This document shows, one piece after another, positions 1-8,434 of a stretch of DNA of 64,000 nt. The notes under the pieces were generated by a model, which had not been told where the DNA came from, made no database searches, and saw only the letters and a program-made list of their open reading frames with translations. Position numbers and translations under genes: made by a program. The DNA is taken from positions 62,001 through 126,000 of the forward strand of contig NZ_MAUE01000045.1 in the NCBI RefSeq assembly GCF_001702265.1, given 5' to 3'. Positions within the stretch are counted from its first letter, which is position 1; every line of letters begins with the position of its first letter. Source of the stretch: Pseudomonas aylmerensis (lineage in GTDB: Bacteria; Pseudomonadota; Gammaproteobacteria; Pseudomonadales; Pseudomonadaceae).

Positions 1-57
1 ATGGGCTCGGTGCTGATGGGGCTGGCGGTGCGGATGGCGGTTGAAGGGCGGCGCTAG
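1..57 (+). CDS. 3' end of an unidentified gene (partial)
   Basis: An open frame enters from the left edge and stops at TAG 55-57, encoding the last 18 residues of a protein; they are hydrophobic and then end in basic residues (VEGRR). This pattern fits the last membrane helix and cytoplasmic tail of a small transporter such as a LysE-type exporter, but the fragment is too short to name. It converges on the hypothetical gene that ends at 64. Confidence 0.4.
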   Translation: MGSVLMGLAVRMAVEGRR

Positions 58-63
58 GCTGCC

Positions 64-393
64 TTACTGGATGTCCTTAAGGTAATCCTTGAGGGCTTTT
101 AGCGGCGCCGGCAGTTCATCAAGCTGACCCACGCTTTGCACATCAGTCGCCAACCGTTGCAGTTCGCGACCCATCACCGTATTGGCGCCGCCCAATGCCT
201 CAAGTGCCTGATCAACACAGTCCGCTATCTTGGATTGAATAGCCGCCAGGTTTCCCTGGCGCACCAGCAGCCCAAACACTTCGCGCTCATACCCATCCAT
301 CACCAGGTCATCCCGCAAAACCGGACTGCCGCCGTCCGTCTCGTGCACCAGTTTCAGTGCAAAGAGCGCAACCGCTTCCAGCGTCAATTCCAT
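64..393 (-). CDS. hypothetical protein, 109 aa
   Basis: I do not recognise this protein. It is small, acidic, Leu-rich and predicted helical, with no signal peptide, membrane segment, cysteine motif or repeat. The start ATG at 393 has a GAGG-type ribosome site about 11 bases upstream. It lies tail to tail with the gene ending at 57 and head to head with the sigma-factor gene beginning near 626, so it is probably transcribed alone. Codon use matches the chromosome, which favours a real gene. Confidence 0.6.
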   Translation of the reverse strand: MELTLEAVALFALKLVHETDGGSPVLRDDLVMDGYEREVFGLLVRQGNLAAIQSKIADCVDQALEALGGANTVMGRELQRLATDVQSVGQLDELPAPLKALKDYLKDIQ

Positions 394-625
394 GGTTTCG
401 GTGCCTCTGTTTTTTGGGGGAGGGCGATGATCACTGTTCTTTGGTCGAAAAAAAAGGCCTGGGTGCAGGTGTCAGCTACCAGGCTGGATAGGGTCGGCGG
501 CATTGATATCGGCGCAGTCTCGGAAAGACAGGGATAAACGCATTCTTTACTTGATGGCTGCAACTCGCTGATACTAGGATGAGATCAGTTCTCAAATGCA
601 TCTATCTATCAGGCCGAGGCTTTCC

Positions 626-1141
626 GTGTCGTCGTCATCCACTCCCCCAGTGCCTCACGTCGATGTTCGCACCTTGTATGTCAATCATCACGCGTGGCTG
701 CTGGGTTGGTTGCGCAAGCGAATGCGCCATGGCGACCACGCTGCCGACTTGGCCCACGATATCTTTGTGCAGATCCTCGGCAAGCCGGAACAATTGCAGG
801 AACTGCGCCAGCCTCGTGCCTGGTTAAGTACCGTGGCGCGTGGCGTACTGGTGGATCGGGTTCGCAGGCAGCGGATCGAGCGAGCCTACCTGCAGGCCAT
901 TGCGCACCTGCCGGAAGCCGAGGTGCCATCGCCCGAGTCGCAGTTGATTCTGTTGGAAACACTGTCTCGCGTAGATGCATTACTCAATGGCCTCCTCCCC
1001 AAGGTGCGCATGGCCTTCCTGATGTCGCGCCTCGAGGGCCTCAGCTACAAGGAAATCGCTGAGCGCCTGGCCGTCAGTCTCAGCTCGGTAGAGAAGTACA
1101 TGGCCAGCGCCATCCGCCACTGCTACCTGGCCCAACGATGA
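626..1141 (+). CDS. FecI-type ECF sigma factor
   Basis: RNA polymerase sigma factor of the extracytoplasmic-function iron-starvation class, expected to direct transcription of the receptor gene just downstream. Region 2 is seen in the stretch with DHAADLAHDIF, and region 4 in the C-terminal helix-turn-helix (GLSYKEIAERLAVSLSSVEKY). The frame opens at ATG 596, but GTG 626 has GAGG six bases upstream and gives an N-terminus beginning MSSSS, typical of the family, so I prefer it. The stop overlaps the FecR start by ATGA, implying translational coupling. Activity is presumably released when the receptor signals through FecR. Uncertain only in the exact start. Confidence 0.9.
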   Translation: MSSSSTPPVPHVDVRTLYVNHHAWLLGWLRKRMRHGDHAADLAHDIFVQILGKPEQLQELRQPRAWLSTVARGVLVDRVRRQRIERAYLQAIAHLPEAEVPSPESQLILLETLSRVDALLNGLLPKVRMAFLMSRLEGLSYKEIAERLAVSLSSVEKYMASAIRHCYLAQR

Positions 1142-2118
1142 GCCTTCACTCTCTTCCCGAACTTCCAGACGCTGTGCTCGACCAGGCCATCGGCTGGCTG
1201 GTCAGGATCGAGTCCGGTGGCTCGAATCCCGAGTTGCTGGAGGCCTGCCAACGCTGGCGTCAAGCCGATGTGATGCATGAAGCCGCCTGGCAAGCGTTGC
1301 GCAAAAGCGACGCGGCTTTCCAGGGCTTGGCCGCTTTACCCGGCACAGTAGCGCTGGATACCCTACAAAGCCTGAACAGTGGTCGCCACAGCCGGCGCCA
1401 CGCGATCAAGTTGCTGGGGATGGGGCTTGTGGTCAGCGGTGTGGGCGGCTGGTCGCTGCGCGAAAGCACGTGGGTACCCTGGGGAGCGGACTATGCCACC
1501 GGGGTCGGCGAGCGACGCCAGTTCATGCTCAATGATGGCACCCGCCTGCAATTGAACACCGCCAGTGTGGTGGACGTTCAATTCACTGCGCAGCACCGAC
1601 TGATCAGACTGCGCCGTGGCGAAATTTTCATCGATACCGGCAAGGACAACGCCGCGCCGGACGGGCGCCGCAGCTTCTGGGTCAGCACCCCGCACGCACG
1701 TTTGCAGGCCATCGGAACCGCTTTCGCCGTGCGTGACGACCATCAGGGCACGCGAGTGCGTGTAGAAGACGGTGTGGTGGCTATTCATGGCCAAGGCGAG
1801 CCGGGCTTGATCGCTGCCGCCGAGGAATATGTGATCGATGCCAACGGCAGTCACCGTGTCGACGTAAGCAGCATTAACGCCAGTGCGTGGACACGTGGCC
1901 AGTTGGTGGCCAAACGCATGCTGCTGCGCGACCTTGCCGCCGAACTGGCGCGTTATCGTCACGGCTGGCTGCGCTGTGATCCGGATATTGCGCAACTGGA
2001 AGTATCCGGCGTATTCCAGCTTGATGACATTGACCGGGCCCTGAGTGCATTGAGCGATTCGTTGCCCGTACGTGTTGAACGTTTTACCCCGCTCTGGACC
2101 CGCCTCGTTGCCCGTTAA
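1138..2118 (+). CDS. FecR-type anti-sigma/sigma regulator
   Basis: Inner-membrane regulator of the FecI-type sigma factor, 326 aa. An N-terminal cytoplasmic sigma-binding region (DUF4880-like, with LEACQRWRQADVMHEAAW at about 30-50) is followed by a membrane segment near residues 88-106 and a periplasmic FecR domain (GERRQFMLNDGTRLQLNTAS onwards) that would contact the receptor's STN domain. A twin-Arg-like HSRRH sits just before the membrane segment, as is usual in this family. It overlaps the sigma gene by 4 bases and is followed after about 100 bases by the receptor, the standard three-gene order of iron-uptake surface signalling. Confidence 0.9.
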   Translation: MSLHSLPELPDAVLDQAIGWLVRIESGGSNPELLEACQRWRQADVMHEAAWQALRKSDAAFQGLAALPGTVALDTLQSLNSGRHSRRHAIKLLGMGLVVSGVGGWSLRESTWVPWGADYATGVGERRQFMLNDGTRLQLNTASVVDVQFTAQHRLIRLRRGEIFIDTGKDNAAPDGRRSFWVSTPHARLQAIGTAFAVRDDHQGTRVRVEDGVVAIHGQGEPGLIAAAEEYVIDANGSHRVDVSSINASAWTRGQLVAKRMLLRDLAAELARYRHGWLRCDPDIAQLEVSGVFQLDDIDRALSALSDSLPVRVERFTPLWTRLVAR

Positions 2119-2215
2119 ACGCGATGAGAAAAAATCTCAAAAACGTTTACGGGTTTTTCCGAGCCCTTCGACAGACAGGAAATACATTCAGTCATTCGAA
2201 AGGAGCTCAGCGTCC

Positions 2216-4678
2216 ATGTCCTCTGCCTTTACTTTCCCTCAGCCGCTCCAGCGCAGTGCGCTTGCGCTTACCCTGCGTAGTGTTTTGCTGGCCGGTGTGA
2301 CCAGCCTGCCCCTGGTCAGTTTTGCGGTGCAGGCAGAAAACGTCGACAGCCGTCATTACGATTTGGCGGGCGGGCCGCTGGACGACTCGCTCAACCGCTT
2401 TGCCCAGGTTGCCGGTATCAGCCTTCCCTTTGATCCGGCGTTGGTGCAAGGCAAACGCGCGCCGGCGCTGCGTGGTGATTATGGCGTACACGAAGGCCTC
2501 AACCGCCTGCTCGTCGACAGTGGCCTGGCGGCTATTCGGACTGCCAGCGGCAACTATTTGCTGGTCGCGCGCACTCGCGACAGTGATGCACTCGAATTGG
2601 GCGCTACCACCGTCAGCGGCCTGAGCCTCGGGGCAGCCACTGAGAACAGTGGTTCCTACACCACTGGGGTCATGCAGACCGCAACCAAATTGCCGTTGTC
2701 CCTGCGCGAGACCCCGCAATCCGTGACGGTGATTACGCGCCAGCGCATGGATGACCAGGCCATGCGCAGTCTCGATGATGTCGTCCAGGCCACCCCGGGG
2801 CTGCGAATGTCGGCTGCGCGCCCGGCCAACAGCGAGTTTTTCGCCCGCGGCTTTCCTATCACCAATATTATGTTCGATGGCCTGCCGACCACTTACAACG
2901 CCGACTGGGTCGCCACCGCCGATCTGGCGCCTTACGACCGTGTCGAAGTGGTCCGTGGCGCCACCGGCATGATGCAAGGCGCCGGCAACCCGTCGGCAGC
3001 CATCAACATGGTGCGCAAGCGTCCCACCAAAGAGTTCCAGGCCAGTATCACCGGCAGTGCCGGCAGTTGGGACAACTATCGCAGTGAGTTGGATGTGTCC
3101 GGCCCGGTTACTGACAGCGGCAGCGTGCGAGGCCGTTTTGTGGGTGCCTACCACGACAAGGACAGCTATCAGGATTACGCAGGGCGTGAGCGCGGCGTGT
3201 TCTACGGCGTCACCGAGTTTGACCTGACCGACAGCACCACCCTGACCGTGGGTGCATCCGATCAGAACGACAATAACAACATCAACTGGGGCGGCTTACC
3301 GGTGAACCCGAACGGCAGCCACATGGGCTTCTCCCGTTCCAAATCGTTCGGCTACAGCTGGTCGCACCAGGACATCGACAACAAAACGCTGTTTGTCGAG
3401 CTTGACCAGCGTTTCGACAACGACTGGCGCCTGCATGCAGGGGCCTCGAAAAACTGGTCTGACTTCAAGTTGGTGGGTGCGGTCCTGGAACGTAACAACG
3501 ACACGACCTACCGGCAAAGAGTGTTCAACCAAGGGCGTGACTACGACCAGTCCACCTATGATTTCTTTGCCAGCGGCCCCTTCGCCCTGATGGGGCGTCA
3601 GCATGAGCTGGTAGTCGGCGCCAGTAAGCGCCAACTCAAGACCGAGGCCGTGGGTGGCACGACCTTCATCAATAATATCGACATCAACCATTTCAACCCG
3701 AATACGCCCCGGCCGTTCGTTCCCGATATCTACTCCATCAACGACAAGGTCGATCAAGAGGGCTTATACGTCACCACGCGCTGGAATCTCGCCGACCCGC
3801 TGAAACTCATTCTCGGCGCGCGCCTGGACTGGTACGACTCGACCTCGATCTATAACGAGACCAACGACCAGTACTACACTTCGGGCAAAACCAAGGAAAC
3901 GCGCCACGTCACCCGTTATGCCGGCTTCATCTACGACCTGGACGGCAACCACTCCGTCTACGCCAGCTACACCGACATCTTCCAGCCCCAGAGCGAAAAG
4001 AACAGCGACGGCGCCGGGATCAAGCCCATCACCGGCGAAAACTACGAAGTGGGTATCAAGGGCGAATACTTCGGTGGCGCACTGGACGCCAGTGCCTCGC
4101 TGTTCCAGATCGACCAACTGAACCGCGCGGCGGAAGTGGCGGACGCCAGCACCTGCCGGGTTATTCCTGTCGGCGCCTATGGCTGTTACGAAGCCGCTGG
4201 CAAAGTTCGCAGCCAGGGTATCGAGCTGGAGATCAACGGTGCACTGACGCCAAACTGGCAGGTCGGCGCCGGTTACACCTTCGCTCAGGCGAAGTACAAA
4301 AAGGATGCGGACAATTCCAAGGAAGGCACCCTGTTCGACACTGACGTGCCTCGCCACATGTTCAAGGCCAGCACCACCTACCACCTGCAGGGTGATCTGA
4401 ACAAGCTGCGTGTCGGTGCAAACGTCTACAGCCAGAGCAGTACCTTCAATAAAGGCCGCAACGTTTTCGGCAACTACCATATCGAACAGGAAGCCTATGC
4501 GTTGGTGGGGCTGATGGCTGGCTACCAGGTCAGTAAACACCTCGATACCCAACTGAACATCAACAACCTGTTCGATAAAAAGTACTACCAGGGGATTGCC
4601 AGTAACTCTACGTGGAGTCCGTACGATGTGTATGGTGATCCGCGTAACTTTACGGTCACTGCCAAGTACACTTTCTGA
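2216..4678 (+). CDS. TonB-dependent siderophore receptor with STN domain
   Basis: Outer-membrane receptor for a ferric siderophore, 820 aa. I start at ATG 2216, which has AGGAG ten bases upstream; an upstream in-frame ATG at 2072 lies inside fecR. Order of parts: signal peptide ending near AVQA, an STN signalling domain (about residues 50-100, beginning with RHYDLAGGPLDDSL), a TonB box region, the plug (RETPQSVTVITRQRMDDQ), and a 22-strand beta-barrel ending in a terminal Phe (AKYTF) as BAM substrates do. The STN domain and the adjacent fecI/fecR pair mean that ligand binding also induces the gene's own expression. The ligand cannot be told from sequence; the overall pattern is ferripyoverdine/ferrioxamine-like. 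Confidence 0.92.
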   Translation: MSSAFTFPQPLQRSALALTLRSVLLAGVTSLPLVSFAVQAENVDSRHYDLAGGPLDDSLNRFAQVAGISLPFDPALVQGKRAPALRGDYGVHEGLNRLLVDSGLAAIRTASGNYLLVARTRDSDALELGATTVSGLSLGAATENSGSYTTGVMQTATKLPLSLRETPQSVTVITRQRMDDQAMRSLDDVVQATPGLRMSAARPANSEFFARGFPITNIMFDGLPTTYNADWVATADLAPYDRVEVVRGATGMMQGAGNPSAAINMVRKRPTKEFQASITGSAGSWDNYRSELDVSGPVTDSGSVRGRFVGAYHDKDSYQDYAGRERGVFYGVTEFDLTDSTTLTVGASDQNDNNNINWGGLPVNPNGSHMGFSRSKSFGYSWSHQDIDNKTLFVELDQRFDNDWRLHAGASKNWSDFKLVGAVLERNNDTTYRQRVFNQGRDYDQSTYDFFASGPFALMGRQHELVVGASKRQLKTEAVGGTTFINNIDINHFNPNTPRPFVPDIYSINDKVDQEGLYVTTRWNLADPLKLILGARLDWYDSTSIYNETNDQYYTSGKTKETRHVTRYAGFIYDLDGNHSVYASYTDIFQPQSEKNSDGAGIKPITGENYEVGIKGEYFGGALDASASLFQIDQLNRAAEVADASTCRVIPVGAYGCYEAAGKVRSQGIELEINGALTPNWQVGAGYTFAQAKYKKDADNSKEGTLFDTDVPRHMFKASTTYHLQGDLNKLRVGANVYSQSSTFNKGRNVFGNYHIEQEAYALVGLMAGYQVSKHLDTQLNINNLFDKKYYQGIASNSTWSPYDVYGDPRNFTVTAKYTF

Positions 4679-4684
4679 TTGGAG

Positions 4685-4858
4685 GGGGCTGGCGTTTTCG
4701 CAGGCAAGCCAGCTCCCACAGGAGACTGCATTTCAAGGTGGCGACGGCGGCGATCGGTCATTTCGCGGGCTGGCCACTTTTCTACAGGCGAAAAAAAAGA
4801 CCTTGAATTTCAAGGTCTTTTTTTAAGATGGTGCCCCGAAGGAGACTGGAGCCTTCCA
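4685..4858. repeat. Left island boundary repeat with tRNA-Leu 3'-end remnant
   Basis: About 155 bp nearly identical to 12723-12877 (offset 8038), with roughly five differences including one base in an A-run. It contains a REP-like half palindrome (4689-4722), a copy of the tRNA terminator (4791-4824), and then from 4829 the last 11 tRNA bases including the CCA complement, followed by a diverging copy of about 20 more bases. Read on the minus strand this is a broken tRNA-Leu 3' end. It marks the left junction of the island and is what remains after integration at a tRNA 3' end. Confidence 0.85.
4791..4824 (-). terminator. Duplicated tRNA-Leu terminator
   Basis: Stem of AGACCTTG with CAAGGTCT around a 5-base loop, with A-tract on one side and T-tract on the other, so it could work in either direction. 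It is the displaced copy of the terminator at 12829-12861 and may now terminate the TonB receptor transcript from the plus strand. Confidence 0.7.
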
Positions 4859-4991
4859 TATAATCCGTGGTCTACAGCTGGATTACATGGTTAGGGATAC
4901 ACGCGGGGATACATGCTGCTTGGGCCTGAGATCCCTCAATCATAAATCTGTGCACGAACAATCAGTAAACCAACCGTGCTCTGCCAGGAAT
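4859..4991. other. Island edge without gene; short direct repeats
   Basis: No gene seen. Two GGGATACA direct repeats at 4894-4901 and 4906-4913 lie just inside the tRNA remnant and could be integrase arm sites, which is inference only. Confidence 0.3.
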
Positions 4992-5210
4992 TTAGCTGGT
5001 ATGGCAAGGTTTGCAGCAATAGAAGCAACCATTAATTTTTAGTGTGGGATTTGCCCCTCGAGCGGCACTGACAGCGCCAGTGCACGTTAGATGATTTCCG
5101 AGTGATACCTGATTCTCCGGCCGCGGCATGAAGCTGCAACCGGTCGTTGTGTTATGCACTTCGTAGTCGCCGTTGGTCTGTACGTTTCTATTCACGATAA
5201 ATGATTGCAT
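4992..5210 (-). CDS. small Cys-rich conserved hypothetical protein, 72 aa
   Basis: A 72-residue protein with a charged Asn-rich N-terminus (NGDYEVHN) and a C-terminal cysteine cluster (GCFYCCKPCHTS). From memory, small bacterial proteins with the pattern NGDxEVH...GC...LG...C...A...GCxxCxxxCHT are widespread and unnamed; the cysteines may bind a metal. The start at 5210 has GAGG eight bases upstream. It is the first gene inside the left island boundary and points back toward it. Function unknown. Confidence 0.65.
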   Translation of the reverse strand: MQSFIVNRNVQTNGDYEVHNTTTGCSFMPRPENQVSLGNHLTCTGAVSAARGANPTLKINGCFYCCKPCHTS

Positions 5211-6087
5211 TAGTTAGTCCTCGCTTCCGTGTGTCGGATCGGTAATGACTCAGCATTTAGCTATGTGTGCCTTGCCCGCAGTGTTTCGCTAAGACCAGCA
5301 CGGAAGGAGGGTAGCTGGAGGATGGCAGAATGCAATCAGTCTCCAGAATGGCGCTGGGGATGCTGGCACTATCTGGAGCACACGGGGCATGAAACCCGCG
5401 GTACCGCGTTAGCGGCAGTCGTGCCAGTTTATTGAAATTTCAATGTTGAAATTGAAAGGATCTTGAAGAAAAAAGGGCATCGTTACCGTATTGGTAATGG
5501 TGTTCGCAGAGGCCAAGCGGTAGGGCAAATGCACAGGTGAACTGGAGTTCACCGGGTTCACCTGTTCACTAAGCTGGGTGACTTTCCGCTAACACGATCC
5601 TGCGGGTTTCATACCCCGTACCTTCCAGAGTGCTCCAGGGTCCCCACTATCGAACCAAAGCCAAGAGCCTGAGCGATCTCCCTTCGCTGGAGGAGCGATA
5701 TTAGTGGGGCTAGGGGGTACCCTAACAAATCGTGTTGCGCGTGTTACGTAAGTATATAACTATATGATTTTAAATGATTTATTTTGCGTTACACAGCTAT
5801 GGCTGGTTTGCTGATATGCGTGTTACATGGCAAATAGGTGTTACATCAATGAATACTCTGGCAGGAGCGGTATGTGATGATTCAAGCGGGTGTTATCGAA
5901 ATAGGGGCTTTCGCCTAGAAGGTCCCCTACGGGCCAATAACTGCCGTTCAAGAGGCAATCAGCAATCCATCAGTCAGTTATGCAGAGGCCGGGTATACTT
6001 CCTCATCATAGGTATCTTCACGAACCGAAAAACACGTACGATGGCAACACCATCCCTCGCTATTGAATCTTTACAGAGCCCCAGAGC
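5211..6087. other. Long intergenic stretch with inverted repeats
   Basis: No convincing gene on either strand; open frames here lack ribosome sites and have composition unlike proteins. Structures seen: an imperfect inverted repeat pairing 5381-5399 with 5603-5621 (core ATGAAACCCGC / GCGGGTTTCAT), and a cluster of GTTCACC/GGTGAAC half-sites at 5533-5565 forming a 10 bp perfect inverted repeat. The promoter of the SIR2 gene must lie toward the right end. Confidence 0.5.
5533..5565. repeat. Nested GTTCACC inverted repeats
   Basis: ACAGGTGAAC at 5533-5542 is the perfect complement of GTTCACCTGT at 5556-5565. A third half-site AGTTCACC at 5546-5553 pairs equally well with the first arm. Three copies of one half-site in 33 bases suggests a protein-binding site rather than a terminator; there is no T-tract. 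Confidence 0.5.
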
Positions 6088-8177
6088 GTGCCTGTGACAA
6101 ATCCCAGTCCGACTTTCCATAACTACGACGTACTCCTTGAGAGGGTCGCCAACTCATCAAGAGAAATTATTTTCTTCTTCGGATCTGCACTGTCCCTACC
6201 TGAAAGTGAGGGTGCTCCCGGCGTGCCCAGTGTTGCTGGCATCCTGAGCCTCGTAGAAGCAACGCTTATGGACACACCAAGTGCATTTGCGCCCGTTCGC
6301 GATCAACCGGACGAGGGAGCCGCGTATCAAAAGGCATTTCAGCAATTGCAGGCCTACCGTGGACAGGATGCAGCTAACGAGGTGATACGTCGTGCAGTTT
6401 TTAAGTCACGCAAAGTGACCTCGAGTCAGGCCAATACACAGGAAACTCTAGACTTAAACTCGTGCAGAGCTCTCGACGACGACTTTGCTGGATGGCATCT
6501 CCGCCCGTCGCTGATTGCCCTGGGCAAGCTTCTGGCAAATCATTCGGGAAGATTGGGCAAGACCGTCCTGACGACAAACTTTGATCCATTGATCCAGACC
6601 GCCATTCGCACCTCCCACGGTATGTATATCCGCATCATGATGCATGACGATGGGGCACTCAGCCAATCCGAAGGCCCTGGTATCCAGATAGTGCACCTGC
6701 ATGGCTATTGGTATGGTACGGATACATTGCACGTTCCTACCAAATCGGAAGCCGCCGCAATAAACTAAAACGCTCACTTGAGCGACTGCTGCAGAACCGC
6801 ACATTGGTTGTTATGGGGTGTGGGGGCTGGGACGACATTTTCATGTCCAGCCTGTCAGATCTCGTCAGTGATACGGAGTTGAATCCAGATGTCATTTGGA
6901 CATTTTATGAGTCAGACGAAGATGTTATTCGCAGTAAGTACGCTCACGTATTTACTAGGCTCGCGCCAGCGACTAGCAGGGGTAGGGCTCAGTTTTACGC
7001 CGGCGTAGATCTCCACGTTTTTTTACCTCAATTACTGGAACGGCTGAAAGACGGGGCCGCCTCCGACGAGCAAGCCCATATAAACGAAATATTGGAAAGA
7101 TTGGGCGAACTGTCGCCGGAACTTCGGCACAGCATTCTCGGGAAAATCGACCCTTCCCTTATTCTAAGAGTCGACGATCTCAAATTGAAGCATGACAGTC
7201 TTGAAAAAGAGTTATCGGAGACTCGGGACAAATCTGCAGAGCGCGCAACAGTACTTGAAGAACAGGCCATCCGTCTCGCGGCAGAATTACAGCAAGCGCA
7301 GGCAGCATTGACATCTTCACGTCTCGCCCTGACAAGCGCGGCGATGAAGGACATATCTTGGTTGACCATGGTCCGGACGCAAATGATGCCCAAGCAGCCG
7401 GGGCGGGTACCATTCCACAATTCAAAGGAGGTTGCACTACGGGGATACCACGCTTCTGCAGGCGCACAGCGGGCCGTGCCGGTTTTGACCGAAGTTACTT
7501 GGTCCCCCGTAGGATATCAAGAAAACAAACTTCATCGAGGCTATTACGCAGCACTAATATTTAAAGGGGATAACTTCGTGCCCGGCGTGGTGTGTACATA
7601 CCGCCGAAACGATGAAGGCTTACCTGCAGGTAACAGCGATTATTTCTGGCAGCTTCCCAATATTTATTTCGGAGACTACCTAGAGATTTCTACTGGTGAT
7701 GGGGCTCCGGAAGCACCTTTGAGTTGGCGAGGCTATGAGTTTCAGGTTAAAAATCCTGAGGGCCAGGTTTCAGAATGGGTGAGATTCTCTTATCCATTTG
7801 ACGACACAATTCTGGAAAGTCTTCGTATTGAATCGTTTCGGCTCGGACTCGAACTGCTGGAGTCAGGAAAGGCTTCAGATGCAGTTGAGCCTTTGAGAAA
7901 ATCGTATGTTTTCACGGATCGTATGCTGGGAATCGACGACCCGGATACCAAGGAAAAAAAGGCGATATGGAATCGAGCAATCGACGAAGCAGCACTGTCG
8001 AAGCTCCGTTTTCGCGTTAGTGACCGCTTGACTGTAGTATCTGGCGAGCGAGACGGAGTAACTGGGACTGTTGAAAAACTGCTATTACGACACCTCCACG
8101 CCTATCTAATCCGCCCCGACAACGGTGACGAACCGTTTCAAGCATCCGACGTACAGGTCAAGCCTCGCGAAGCATGA
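6088..8177 (+). pseudogene. SIR2-domain defence protein split by a -1 frameshift
   Basis: Two overlapping frames, 6088-6768 and 6708-8177, together encode one protein of about 696 aa. The first carries the SIR2-like NAD-binding signatures: GSALS (32-36) followed by GVPS, TTNFD (162-166) and HLHG (203-206). The second frame continues the same domain with LVVMGCGGWDD, then a coiled coil, and a C-terminal region with a possible KOW-like turn (GVTGTVEKLL). Continuity is restored by adding one base at about 6740-6741, changing ACC to AC-N then CAA. SIR2 domains of this kind in bacteria degrade NAD+ in anti-phage abortive infection (ThsA, DSR, SIR2-APAZ families). Start GTG 6088 is the first possible one after an in-frame stop at 6064; GTG 6094 is an alternative. 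It is either inactivated or a CCC-to-CC sequencing error. Confidence 0.8.
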
Positions 8178-8434
8178 TTATGTGCAGGTGGCATATTGTC
8201 TAGCTCACATTCACCTACGCATTCCCGTACGAACGACCAATAACAGCCCTTCAATGGGGGGATGTAGCTCGGGACGATTCCTCTGTCGATAGCAATCCAA
8301 CATCGACCGCCCTAGGCAACGCTTGACTTTAGTTTTCTTTGCAAATTTCGGTTCTGAGACTACCCTTTATTATCCTTGTTGTGGCAAATTGCCATATGGC
8401 TGAGAGTCCACGCTCGTTATTTTAAGGAGAGAAT

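Noticed and set aside
580..600. Fur box before the FecI-type gene
   Set aside because: A small palindrome (TGAGA...TCTCA) is present, but it matches the Fur consensus at fewer than half of its positions, so I do not call it.
2072..2215. N-terminal extension of the TonB receptor to an ATG inside fecR
   Set aside because: It has no ribosome site and would precede the signal peptide by 48 residues; ATG 2216 has AGGAG at correct spacing.
5774..6097. 107-codon frame in the empty part of the island
   Set aside because: No ribosome site, no protein-like pattern, and it overlaps the SIR2 start.
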